Shown: one piece after another, positions 34,709-42,409 of the stretch
How the letters are laid out: each line of letters starts with the position of its first letter
How positions within the stretch are numbered: position 1 is the stretch's first letter
Assembly (NCBI RefSeq): GCF_005222915.1
Contig: NZ_STFX01000039.1
Location: forward strand, 1 to 64,000
Length of the DNA: 64,000 bases
Reading direction: 5' to 3'
From: Rhizobium sp. FKL33
GTDB lineage: Bacteria; Pseudomonadota; Alphaproteobacteria; Rhizobiales; Rhizobiaceae
Notes under the pieces: generated by a model
What the model saw: only the letters and a program-made list of their open reading frames with translations
Databases searched by the model: none
Told to the model about the DNA's origin: nothing
Program-made: the position numbers and the translations under genes

Positions 34709-36837
34709 TTCTGTTCCCCGTCCTTGGCGGTGGCGTCAGTGGCGTTGCCGGAAGCCGCGTCGTCGCCGTTTGCGGGCTTATGTTCTGCGTCCTCCATAGC
34801 GGAGCCCTGTGGCGGCATTGAGGCTTCGCCATCGGCAGGGGGGGCGGCAGGTTTCGGCTTGATGCTGCCGACGCCTGCAATGAGGCCGGTTCCCAGAATG
34901 CCGGGCAGTGCGGGCCGCGCTCCGTTGGGCGGCGCGGGCGCCGGCCGGGGCGGGGTGGGCGGAGCGCCGCCGGGGGCGGGAGCGCTGGGTCCTGTCGGAC
35001 CGGGTCCTGCTGGACCGGGTTGGCCGGGTTGCCCGCCGGCGCCGTTCGGCGCTGGAGGGCGCGGTCCGGGCGGCAGCTGCGGCTGACCGGTCGGCTGGCC
35101 GCCGGACTGGTTTCCGGGCGTGATCGATTGGTAATTCTTGAGATGCTGCTTCAGCACTTCGTCGCGCGGGCCGAAGGCCACGCGATTGCCGCCTTCGAGG
35201 ATGAGGATCAGGTCGCATTCCTCGATCGCCGCCGGCCGATGCGCCATGATGACCACCGAGCGGCCCTCTTTCTTGGCGTTGCGGATGGCGATGTTGAGCG
35301 CCGCCGATCCTTCGGCGTCGAGATTGGCGTTGGGCTCGTCGAGCACCAAGAGCACCGGATCGCCATAGAGCGCGCGGGCGAGGCCGATGCGCTGCTTCTG
35401 GCCGCCCGACAGGCGCTGGCCCTGGGCCGGCAGCTTGGTGTCGTAACCCTGGCCGAGCTTGACCACGAGATCATGCGCCGCCGCCTTCTGCGCGGCCGAC
35501 ACCACTTTTTCGGAATCGATGTCCAGCGACAGGCGGGCGATGTTTTCGGCGATCGTGCCCTCGAATAGCGCCACGTCCTGCGGCAGATAGCCGACATAAT
35601 TGGCGAGATCGTCGACATTGTACTGGTCGATCGCCGCGCCATCCAGACGCACCTTACCGGCCTGGATCGGCCAGACGCCGGTCAGCACGCGGGCCAGCGT
35701 CGATTTGCCGGAGCCGGATTGGCCGATGACGCCGAGCGCCTGGCCGGGCCGCAGTTCGAAGGACAGGTTGCGCAGCGTCGGCATGCGTTCGCCGGGCGGC
35801 ACCACCGAGATGTTCTGCACGTCCAGAATGGCGCGCGGCTTGGGCAGCGTGGTGCGCGGCGCTTCGGCCGGCACCTTGTTCAGCACGTCCGCCAGGTTGG
35901 TCCAGCCTTGCCAGCCGCGCTGGATCAACGCCCACTGGCCGATCACGCTTTCGATCGGCGACAGCGCGCGGCCGATGATGATCGACGAGGCCAGCATCGC
36001 GCCCGAGCTGATATGGCCCTGGATGGCGAGCCAGGCGCCCGCGCCGAGAATGGCCGATTGCAGGAAGATGCGGAAGGTCTTCGACGTGATCGAATAGAAA
36101 CCATTCTGGTCGCTGTATTCGATATTGGCGTGCAACATGTCCTGTCGGAAGCGCTGCCAGCGCACGGCGGTGGAATTGCGCATCCCGAGCGCCCGCACCG
36201 TGTCTGCCTCGCGCTGCAGGGTTCCAGTCCATTCCTCCGACAGGCGCGCGGTGTTCATCGCCTTTTCCTGGTTCTCCTTGGTGCCGTTCTGGTTGAGCCA
36301 GGTCAGTGCAATCAGGATCAGGCCGCCGACGACGCCGATCACGCCCATCAGCGGGTGGAAAATGAAGATGATCGCCACGAAGACCGGCGTCCACGGCACG
36401 TCGAAGGCGGCGAACGCCGCCGGCGAGGCCAGCCCGCGCTGGATGGAGTCGAGGTCACGCATGGCGGTGTTGGTGTTGATTCCCTGCGAGGCCAACATGG
36501 TCCGGTCGGTGACGATACGGAACACCCGCATTTCGAGCTTGGCGGCGAAGCGCGCGCCGATCCGGGCGCCGATGCGGCCGCGCATGTGATCGAGCACGCC
36601 CATAATGGCGTAGAGCGCGATCAGCAGAAGGGTCAGAACCACCAGCGTCGGCTCGGAACGGCTGGTGAGCACGCGGTCGTAAACCTGCAAGCTATAGATG
36701 GAGCCGGTCAGCACCAGCATATTGACGAAAAAGGAAAAAACAGCAATCGCGACGAATGCGGAGCGGCTATCGGCGAGGGCCGCCCTAAGCTCCTCCACCC
36801 CGTTCTTTTTAGGAGCTGCGCTCAAAATAAGCCTCAC
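34705..36837 (-). CDS. prsD: Type I secretion ABC exporter with Pro-rich C-terminal tail
   Basis: 710 residues from a GTG at 36837 (a TTG at 36825 has a better AGG nearby and is an alternative start). Membrane domain about 25-310, then an ATPase with GQSGSGKST, LSGGQKQRIGLARA and VLDEPNANLD. PrtD/PrsD exporters normally end near residue 580. Here about 134 more residues (577-710) follow, almost all Pro, Gly and Ala in PxPxP patterns, then an acidic end. The tail is a low-complexity cytoplasmic extension of unknown function. No C39 peptidase is present. It exports RTX proteins with uncleaved C-terminal signals. Confidence 0.9.
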   Translation of the reverse strand: MRLILSAAPKKNGVEELRAALADSRSAFVAIAVFSFFVNMLVLTGSIYSLQVYDRVLTSRSEPTLVVLTLLLIALYAIMGVLDHMRGRIGARIGARFAAKLEMRVFRIVTDRTMLASQGINTNTAMRDLDSIQRGLASPAAFAAFDVPWTPVFVAIIFIFHPLMGVIGVVGGLILIALTWLNQNGTKENQEKAMNTARLSEEWTGTLQREADTVRALGMRNSTAVRWQRFRQDMLHANIEYSDQNGFYSITSKTFRIFLQSAILGAGAWLAIQGHISSGAMLASSIIIGRALSPIESVIGQWALIQRGWQGWTNLADVLNKVPAEAPRTTLPKPRAILDVQNISVVPPGERMPTLRNLSFELRPGQALGVIGQSGSGKSTLARVLTGVWPIQAGKVRLDGAAIDQYNVDDLANYVGYLPQDVALFEGTIAENIARLSLDIDSEKVVSAAQKAAAHDLVVKLGQGYDTKLPAQGQRLSGGQKQRIGLARALYGDPVLLVLDEPNANLDAEGSAALNIAIRNAKKEGRSVVIMAHRPAAIEECDLILILEGGNRVAFGPRDEVLKQHLKNYQSITPGNQSGGQPTGQPQLPPGPRPPAPNGAGGQPGQPGPAGPGPTGPSAPAPGGAPPTPPRPAPAPPNGARPALPGILGTGLIAGVGSIKPKPAAPPADGEASMPPQGSAMEDAEHKPANGDDAASGNATDATAKDGEQK

Positions 36838-37165
36838 ACGAGAAGAATATGCGTTACTTGTACAGTCTCTGCCTGGGGCGCGGGCGCGACGAATCCCGCC
36901 AGTTTTACGCCTATTGGTTAATCGCCATTAACGCGCTTTAAAGACGACAATCAATAGCGCCGGATACAAAGCTTTGTGAAAAACACGGCTTTTATCTACT
37001 CGTTTTTCCTAGAATAATTCCAGGATCGACAAAGATGCGCGCCGTTTCGAAAGTTCTGTGCGACATCGTCTGGCGAAGGCGCCCCTTGAGCAATGTCAAT
37101 GCGTCTCCGGGGGATGCTGTCAATGGTGTGGCGAGGCCCGCTTCCGGGCCGCCAGGGAGACGCCG
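36838..37165. other. Divergent control region, prsD and PatZ-like gene
   Basis: No gene is supported. A perfect palindrome GTTAAT-cgcc-ATTAAC (36917-36932) lies 80 bp before prsD. A GGCCCG-cttc-CGGGCC hairpin (37135-37150) ends just before the Shine-Dalgarno AGGGAGA of the PatZ-like gene and might influence its translation. Confidence 0.45.
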
Positions 37166-39844
37166 ATGACGATCCGCAATCTCGACGCCGCGTTCGATCC
37201 CCGCGCCATCGCCGTGATCGGCGCCTCCGACAGAGAGGGCTCGGTGGGCGCGGTCGTGCTCGCCAATATCCTGTCGGGCGGCTTTGCCGGCGCGGTCTAT
37301 CCGGTCAATCCGAAATATAGCCGGTTGCGAGATCTGGAGTGCCGCGCCCGCGTCGCCGATCTGCCCGAAGCGCCCGACCTCGCCGTGATCTGCACCCCGC
37401 CGGCGACAGTGCCCGGGTTGATCGGCGAACTGGCCGCCCGCGGCTGCAGGGCGGCGGTGGTCATCACCGCCGGCGTCTCCGCCGCGAGCGGGCTGAAACA
37501 GGCCATGCTCACGGCGGCGCGGCCGCATCTCTTCCGCATCTTCGGGCCCAACACGGTGGGTCTCATCCTGCCGCACGCCAGGCTCAACGCCAGTTTCGCC
37601 CATCGGACGCCTGCGCCCGGCGGCGTGGCGCTGATTTCGCAATCCGGCGCCATCGTCACCTCGCTGATCGACTGGGCGGCCGGCGAAGGGGTTGGCCTGT
37701 CGGCCGCCATCTCGCTCGGCGACATGGCCGATGTCGACGCCGCCGATTGCCTCGACATGCTCTCGGGCGACCCGAACACGCGCGTCATCGTCATGTATCT
37801 CGAGTCCATCGCTCATCCCCGTAAATTCATGTCGGCGGCCCGCGCCGCCGCCCGCATCAAGCCGGTGATCGCCATCAAGCCCGGTCGCCACGCCGCCGCC
37901 GCCAAGGCCGCCGCCACCCATACCGGCGCGCTGTCGGGCGCCGATCGCGTCACCGAGGCGGCGCTGAACCGCGCCGGCGTCCTCAGGGTGCGCGCGCTCG
38001 ACCAGTTGTTCGACGCCGTCGAGGTGCTGTCGCGCTTTGAGCCTATGCCGCGCATCCGCACCGGCCTCGTCACCAATGGCGGCGGCGCGGGCGTGCTGGC
38101 CGTCGACCGGCTGATGGACTGGAAGGGAGACCTCGCCGACCTCTCCACGGAGACGATCGCGGCTCTGGATGCGACGTTGCCGCCCAACTGGTCGCGCGCC
38201 AATCCCGTCGACATCATCGGCGACGCCCCGCCCGAGCGTTATGTCGAGGCGGTGAAAGCCGTCGCCCGCGATCCCGGCGTCGATGCGATTGTCGTGATGA
38301 ACTGCCCGACCGCGCTTGCGTCTCCGATCGAGGCGGCGCGCGCGGTCGCCGCATTGGCCGTCAACGGCCGCATCGAGGGCAAGCCGACGATCGCCTGCTG
38401 GCTCGGCGAGGAGACGGCGCGCGAGGGAAGGGCGGTTCTGCGGGCTGCAGGCGTCGCCGTCTATGCCGCGCCCGAGGCCGCCGCCGACGCCATCGGCTAT
38501 CTCGGCCAGTGGTCGCAGGCGCAGGCGGCGCTGTCGCGCGTGCCGGAGGCCTCGCCCGAAATCGGATCCGAAGCCCGCGCCAAGGTGGCCGCGATCCTTC
38601 GCGCCGTCGCAAATGATGGCCGCACGATGTTGGGCGAGGTCGAAGCCAAATCCGCGCTCTCGGCCTATGGCCTGCCGACGCCGGAAACGCTGATCGCCGC
38701 CACGCCGGAAGACGCCCGCGCCATCGCCGAACATCTTCTCGAGCGCGGCGGGCGGCTCGTCGTCAAGCTGCAGTCGCGGACCATTACCCACAAATCCGAT
38801 GTCGGCGGCGTCATCCTCGGCGTCGACAGCGCCGACGCCGCCGTAGCCGCCTGCCGGGAAATCGAGCGCCGCCTTACAGCCCTCGGTCAGGCCGACGCCA
38901 TCGACGGCTACGCCATTCAGCCGATGATCGAGCGGCCGCATGCCCATGAACTGATCGTCGGCGCCAGCCTCGATTCCGTCTTCGGCCCGGTCATCCTGTT
39001 CGGCGCCGGCGGCACGGCGGTCGAGGCGCTCGATGACGCCACCATCGGCCTGCCGCCGCTCGACGCCGTTCTATCAGGCGATCTCATCGACGCCACACGC
39101 ATCAACAGGCTGCTCAAGGGCTATCGCGACCGCAAGCCCGCCGATCGCGCCGCCATCATCGACGCGATCCAGGCGGTCTCGGCGCTCACAGCCGATTTCG
39201 GCGCCATCCGCGCCCTCGACGTCAATCCTTTGCTGGCCGACGAGGATGGCGTCATCGCGCTCGACGCCCGCATCGAAATCGATCCGTCCAGGCTGGACGA
39301 GCCCGCGCCCAACCGCGCCCTCGCCATCCGCCCCTATCCCGGCGAATGGGCCGAAGACGTCGATCTCGGCCCGCTCAAGGTCCATATCCGCCCGATCCGC
39401 CCCGACGATCTCGCGCTCTACGGCCCCTTCTTCGCCCGGATCAGCGACGAGGATCTCCGCCTCCGCTTCCTCTCGCCGCGCCGGCATTTCCCCGATCAGA
39501 TGCTCAAGCGGCTGACGCAACTCGATTACGACAGGGAAATCGCCTTCGTCGCGCTCGACCGCGCCACGGGCGACCTCATGGCGATCGGACGCCTCAACGC
39601 CGACCCGGACAAGGACAAGGCCGAATATGCGTTGCTGGTCCGCAGCGACCTGCAGGGCCACGGCCTCGGCTGGACGCTTCTGCGCCGCTTGATCGACTAC
39701 GCCCGCGCGGATGGGGTGTGCAGCATCGAAGGCGTGATCCTGGCGGAAAACGATCGGATGCTGCAGATGGCCCGCGAATTCGGCTTCGCCATCACCCGCA
39801 ATGACGAGGATCTGAGGCTGATGACGGCGGCTCTCACACTCTGA
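37166..39844 (+). CDS. PatZ-like acyl-CoA ligase/GNAT lysine acetyltransferase fusion
   Basis: 892 residues from the ATG at 37166, with AGGGAGA 5 bases upstream. Order: CoA-binding domain (AIAVIGASDREGSVG), succinyl-CoA-ligase-like domain with the THTGALSG motif where ADP-forming ligases carry the phospho-His, ATP-grasp domain (VVKLQSRTITHKSDVGGV), and a C-terminal GNAT domain from about residue 745 with the acetyl-CoA loop LQGHGLGWTLL. Length and order match Pat/PatZ (YfiQ) enzymes, which acetylate acetyl-CoA synthetase and other proteins on lysine. Whether the ligase half is active is not clear. Confidence 0.9.
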   Translation: MTIRNLDAAFDPRAIAVIGASDREGSVGAVVLANILSGGFAGAVYPVNPKYSRLRDLECRARVADLPEAPDLAVICTPPATVPGLIGELAARGCRAAVVITAGVSAASGLKQAMLTAARPHLFRIFGPNTVGLILPHARLNASFAHRTPAPGGVALISQSGAIVTSLIDWAAGEGVGLSAAISLGDMADVDAADCLDMLSGDPNTRVIVMYLESIAHPRKFMSAARAAARIKPVIAIKPGRHAAAAKAAATHTGALSGADRVTEAALNRAGVLRVRALDQLFDAVEVLSRFEPMPRIRTGLVTNGGGAGVLAVDRLMDWKGDLADLSTETIAALDATLPPNWSRANPVDIIGDAPPERYVEAVKAVARDPGVDAIVVMNCPTALASPIEAARAVAALAVNGRIEGKPTIACWLGEETAREGRAVLRAAGVAVYAAPEAAADAIGYLGQWSQAQAALSRVPEASPEIGSEARAKVAAILRAVANDGRTMLGEVEAKSALSAYGLPTPETLIAATPEDARAIAEHLLERGGRLVVKLQSRTITHKSDVGGVILGVDSADAAVAACREIERRLTALGQADAIDGYAIQPMIERPHAHELIVGASLDSVFGPVILFGAGGTAVEALDDATIGLPPLDAVLSGDLIDATRINRLLKGYRDRKPADRAAIIDAIQAVSALTADFGAIRALDVNPLLADEDGVIALDARIEIDPSRLDEPAPNRALAIRPYPGEWAEDVDLGPLKVHIRPIRPDDLALYGPFFARISDEDLRLRFLSPRRHFPDQMLKRLTQLDYDREIAFVALDRATGDLMAIGRLNADPDKDKAEYALLVRSDLQGHGLGWTLLRRLIDYARADGVCSIEGVILAENDRMLQMAREFGFAITRNDEDLRLMTAALTL

Positions 39845-39974
39845 CTTGAAGATCTTTTACCCGGCGCCGATCTTGATGGCGCAGGAAGGATAACATCATC
39901 CCCAAGCCCTTTGAGCCAAATGCCTCGCCCAGCATCAGGGCACCCTCAATGGTTGCATAGGCTCGCGCTGTGAA
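39845..39974 (-). pseudogene. TetR-family regulator C-terminal remnant
   Basis: On minus, one frame closed upstream by TAA reads RAYATIEGALMLGEAFGSKG, then MMLSFLRH. It looks like the last helices of TetR-type regulators (the ATLEGALLLAR pattern). There is no N-terminal helix-turn-helix, so this would be a decayed fragment next to the tandem repeat. Similarity is short. Confidence 0.3.
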
Positions 39975-39981
39975 TTAGCCT
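39953..39981 (+). promoter_or_regulatory. Promoter position of mini-gene copy 1
   Basis: TTGCAT, 17 bases, TAGCCT. It occupies the same place relative to repeat copy 1 as the stronger promoter at 40310-40338 does for copy 2, and would start transcription at about 39988, the first base of the repeat. Confidence 0.35.
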
Positions 39982-40090
39982 TATCTCCTTCGACAGCAGA
40001 AGCAGCACGCGCCGAGCCAGCCGGCGTATCGGGCGAGACGGGCTCGCCCGACTGCGGCATCAGCCTTGCTGTCGAACAGGAGGTGAAGCG

Positions 40091-40183
40091 ATGTGGCGAT
40101 GGCCAATAAGCATCACGGTTGAAGTGAAGCGGATGCGGACGTGCTGGCAAGTAACGATCCGCATCCGATTCTTTATACTTTAA
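40091..40183 (+). CDS. 30-residue basic peptide, mini-gene copy 1
   Basis: ATG with AGGAGGTGA (40078-40086) 4 bases upstream; stop TAA at 40181-40183. It begins MWRWPISITVEVKR. Hydrophobic residues occupy alternate positions 6-12 and 19-29 around a basic turn (KRMRTC), the pattern of a cationic amphipathic beta-hairpin. Differences from copy 2 are silent or conservative (V/L, I/V, I/L), which indicates selection on the protein. A copy-2 paralogue has identical length. No family is recognised. The tiny size, strong ribosome site and complementary downstream anti-Shine-Dalgarno resemble type I toxin mRNAs. Confidence 0.6.
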   Translation: MWRWPISITVEVKRMRTCWQVTIRIRFFIL

Positions 40184-40189
40184 CAAAAC

Positions 40190-40223
40190 GGGGAGTCGGC
40201 GAGAGCCGGCTTCCCACTCCTGT
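40190..40223 (+). promoter_or_regulatory. GNRA hairpin and anti-Shine-Dalgarno, copy 1
   Basis: An 11-bp stem GGGGAGTCGGC/GCCGGCTTCCC closed by GAGA, followed by CTCCTGT. The stem is kept in copy 2 with compensatory changes. CTCCTGT pairs perfectly with ACAGGAG at the ribosome site 135 bases upstream, so the 3' part may fold back and block translation. Confidence 0.55.
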
Positions 40224-40309
40224 AGAATAGGGCAGAATGCCGAGCTTTTCAAGGATCGCCGTCTTGCTCTCCCTCAATAGGGGTGCGTTCTGTCTTTGGC
40301 GTTTAGAAG

Positions 40310-40338
40310 TTGATCACCGTCGCGCCCAGGCATAACAT
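40310..40338 (+). promoter_or_regulatory. Sigma70-like promoter of mini-gene copy 2
   Basis: TTGATC (40310-40315), 17 bases, TAACAT (40333-40338). Predicted start at about 40345 coincides with the first base of the homologous unit (40344), so the leader up to the ATG would be about 103 bases. Confidence 0.5.
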
Positions 40339-40447
40339 TTCAACCTTCGACAGCAGAAGCAGCGCGCGCCGAGCCAGCCGGCGCATCGGGCAAGATGGGC
40401 TCGCCCGACTGCGGCAACAGCCTTGCCGTCGAACAGGAGGTGAAGCG

Positions 40448-40540
40448 ATGTGGCGATGGCCAATTAGCATCACGCTAGAAGTGAAAAGGACGCGGACCAG
40501 CTGGACACTGACGCTCCGCGTCCGTTTCATGGTAGCCTAG
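40448..40540 (+). CDS. 30-residue basic peptide, mini-gene copy 2
   Basis: ATG with AGGAGGTGA 4 bases upstream; stop TAG at 40538-40540. It begins MWRWPISITLEVKRTRTS and ends LRVRFMVA. Net charge is about +5; alternating hydrophobic residues (I6, I8, L10, V12, then W19, L21, L23, V25, F27, V29) flank a basic turn. It lacks a long hydrophobic stretch, so it is not a simple membrane-spanning toxin of the Hok/Ldr kind. The same nine residues MWRWPISIT open both copies. Function is unknown. Confidence 0.6.
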   Translation: MWRWPISITLEVKRTRTSWTLTLRVRFMVA

Positions 40541-40546
40541 CAAAAC

Positions 40547-40580
40547 GAGGGGTCGGCGGGAGCCGGTCCTTCACTCCTGT
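40547..40580 (+). promoter_or_regulatory. GNRA hairpin and anti-Shine-Dalgarno, copy 2
   Basis: GAGGGGTCGGC/GCCGGTCCTTC closed by GGGA, then CTCCTGT at 40574-40580. Relative to copy 1, one G-C pair is replaced by A-U, one A-U by G-C, and two positions switch between G-C and G-U, so pairing is preserved. CTCCTGT again matches ACAGGAG (40433-40439), and with one bulge the pairing extends to about 11 bp. Confidence 0.55.
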
Positions 40581-40637
40581 AAAATAGCCGAGAGCGCCCA
40601 AGCTTTCAAGGCTCGATGATCGTCGGAGTCCAAAGCG

Positions 40638-41564
40638 CTAGCCCCGATTGAACCCCGTATCGATATACGGTTCCCAGAACGCCACCGACTCCCTTATCAT
40701 ATCCACCACCAAATGATCGGTCGGCTCGCGTTCGCGGAAGGAGAGTTCGAGGCAGATCTCGTTGTCGGTTCCGCCGCCGGCGCGCACCGCGTCGAGCAGT
40801 TTTTCCGGCTGGATGCGGCCGTCCTGGTTGTATTGGGCGGTGAAGGGCCAGTGGCCGCCTTTGTTCATCGAGGATTGCTTGATGTGGATGATCGGGCTTT
40901 CCTTGGGAAACGCGCCCGCCCAGGCGTAGGGGTCGATGTCGTCGGGGTTCGGCGAGGTCACGTCGCCATGGTCGATATCGACCATCATCTTCATCGGTAT
41001 CGCCAAACCCTGTTCGGCCAGCCGCCGGTCGAGCGCCTGGCATTCGGCGATGGTGTGGCCGAATTCGCGGCCCACCGACATCGGCTCCCAGAAGAGATAG
41101 GTCAGGCCCGCCGCCTGCGCATGTTCGGCCACCTCCGCCCAGCAGTCGATGGCGATGTTCATCAACGCCTCGCGCCTGACCGGATCGTCATAGTCGCGAT
41201 GGGTGAAGATGGCGAATTGGGTGCCCATGCCCAAGGCGCCGAGGCCTGCCGAGATGTCCGCGAAGGTCTTGAACCAGTCGACATAATAGCGCCGGACATC
41301 GGCGTCGGGATGGCCGAAATGGTTGAGCCGGCCGTAAGGACCGGTCATGCCCGAGGTCACCTTGAGGCCGGTGCGGTCGAGCGCGCGGGCGAAGGAGCGT
41401 TCATGTTTGGAAATCGTCGCCGCTGGCCAGCCGGGATTGATGAATTCATGCGTCAGCTGCACATAGCCGATGCGGATCTTATCGGCGATGGTGTCGATGA
41501 GATCGTCGGCCTCGGCAAAGCGATTGACCAGCGGATTGGTGTTGAGCGAGAGGGTGAACGCCAT
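40638..41564 (-). CDS. eryC: Sugar-phosphate isomerase/epimerase, EryC-like
   Basis: 308 residues, TIM-barrel of the xylose-isomerase-like AP-endonuclease-2 superfamily. Likely metal ligands are in the LFWEPMSVG, MVDIDHGDV, IIHIKQSS and CLELSF strands. Length and operon partners match Brucella/Rhizobium EryC, which converts L-3-tetrulose-4-phosphate to the D form in erythritol catabolism. It is the last gene of the minus-strand polyol operon, 11 bases after a HAD-phosphatase gene. Other epimerase specificities cannot be excluded because the operon has extra carbohydrate genes. Confidence 0.8.
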   Translation of the reverse strand: MAFTLSLNTNPLVNRFAEADDLIDTIADKIRIGYVQLTHEFINPGWPAATISKHERSFARALDRTGLKVTSGMTGPYGRLNHFGHPDADVRRYYVDWFKTFADISAGLGALGMGTQFAIFTHRDYDDPVRREALMNIAIDCWAEVAEHAQAAGLTYLFWEPMSVGREFGHTIAECQALDRRLAEQGLAIPMKMMVDIDHGDVTSPNPDDIDPYAWAGAFPKESPIIHIKQSSMNKGGHWPFTAQYNQDGRIQPEKLLDAVRAGGGTDNEICLELSFREREPTDHLVVDMIRESVAFWEPYIDTGFNRG

Positions 41565-41575
41565 ATGCGAGCCTT

Positions 41576-42409
41576 TCAGAGGCGGAAGTCGGGAAGGATG
41601 AAATCGGGCGCGGCCTCGTGCAGCGCAAAAAGCGCCGCGCGCTCTGTCGGCGAAGCCTCGGCGTGTATGCCGGTTTCGACCAGAATGGAGGCGATGCCGG
41701 CCATGCGGGCGCCGGCGATGTCATGCTCGACACTGTCGCCGATGGCGCAGATGCGCCGGGGCGGGATGGCGCCGAGAAAAATCTTGGCCTGATCGTAGAT
41801 ATCCGGGAAGGGCTTGCCGATCCAGGTCACCGCGCCGCCCAACTCCTCATAGAGATCGGCGATGCGGCCGGCGCCGAAGGCTTTGCCATCAGCGGTCAGC
41901 ATCACCTTGTCGGGATTGGTGCAGAGGCAGCGCAGGCCACGCTCCGCCGCCGGCTGCAGCAGCGTCTGGTAGTGGCCGAGGTCGTAGCGGTCGCCTTCGC
42001 TCGCCGCGATCAGCACGATATCGGCGGTATCAGCGTCCTCGGTTCGGTTGTAATCCAGCCCGTCGAGCGGCGAGGTGTCGCCGTCGCGGCTGATCAGCAG
42101 GCAGCGTTTGCGGGCGCCGCCATCCGTCTCCGCCGCCATCATCCGCCAGGCGGTTTCGCCCGAGGTCAGGAACCAGTCCCAGCAGGCCTCGTCGAAGCCG
42201 AGCTTGGCGAGCCGCACGGAATTTTCCACCGAGCGCTTGCCGGAATTGGAGAGGATGATGATCTTCTTGCCGAGCGCGCGAAGCTTTTTCAGTTCCGCCG
42301 GCGCCTGCGGATAGGGGCCGGCGCCGTCGCGCAGCACGCCGAACTGGTCGATGAGAAAGGCGTCGAACCGGTCGGCCACGTCATGCAGGCCGGTGATCGT
42401 CTCCGTCAT
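41576..42409 (-). CDS. HAD-superfamily class IIA hydrolase
   Basis: 277 residues. Motif I FLIDQFGVLRDG (nucleophile Asp in the IDQ(F/W)GVL form of this subfamily), motif II IILSNSGKR, and the C-terminal GKPFPDIYD and IGDSVEHDIAGAR acidic motif are present. It should dephosphorylate a small phosphorylated metabolite, and class IIA members include nucleotide and sugar phosphatases. It overlaps the kinase gene upstream by 4 bases. In the operon it may remove dead-end sugar phosphates. It is not part of the known ery pathway. Confidence 0.82.
   Translation of the reverse strand: MTETITGLHDVADRFDAFLIDQFGVLRDGAGPYPQAPAELKKLRALGKKIIILSNSGKRSVENSVRLAKLGFDEACWDWFLTSGETAWRMMAAETDGGARKRCLLISRDGDTSPLDGLDYNRTEDADTADIVLIAASEGDRYDLGHYQTLLQPAAERGLRCLCTNPDKVMLTADGKAFGAGRIADLYEELGGAVTWIGKPFPDIYDQAKIFLGAIPPRRICAIGDSVEHDIAGARMAGIASILVETGIHAEASPTERAALFALHEAAPDFILPDFRL

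Larger units (their letters stand above)
39987..40258 (+). repeat. Tandem mini-gene repeat, copy 1
   Basis: Aligns without any insertion or deletion with 40344-40615 (offset 357). Conserved parts: start CCTTCGACAGCAGAAGCAGC; leader hairpin TCGGGCGAG/CTCGCCCGA (40029-40051, perfect 9 bp); second hairpin at 40055-40071; Shine-Dalgarno AGGAGGTGA; a 30-codon frame; a GNRA-capped hairpin (40190-40215); and CTCCTGT (40217-40223), complementary to the Shine-Dalgarno ACAGGAG (40076-40082). Confidence 0.85.
40344..40615 (+). repeat. Tandem mini-gene repeat, copy 2
   Basis: Second copy of the unit at 39987-40258, same internal spacing throughout. The first leader hairpin has one mismatch here (40386-40408). 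The second leader hairpin (CGGCAA/TTGCCG, 40412-40428) is perfect here, whereas copy 1 keeps a G-U pair. Ends with AAGCTTTCAAGG, 23 bp before the eryC stop on the other strand. Confidence 0.85.

Noticed and set aside
36992-38947. 651-codon minus-strand open frame
   Set aside because: Antisense shadow of the PatZ-like gene; composition is Gly/Arg/His-rich without family motifs.
39987-40615. CRISPR or IS end repeats as an explanation of the tandem units
   Set aside because: Units are long, only two, coding, with no spacers, no transposase and no terminal inverted repeats.
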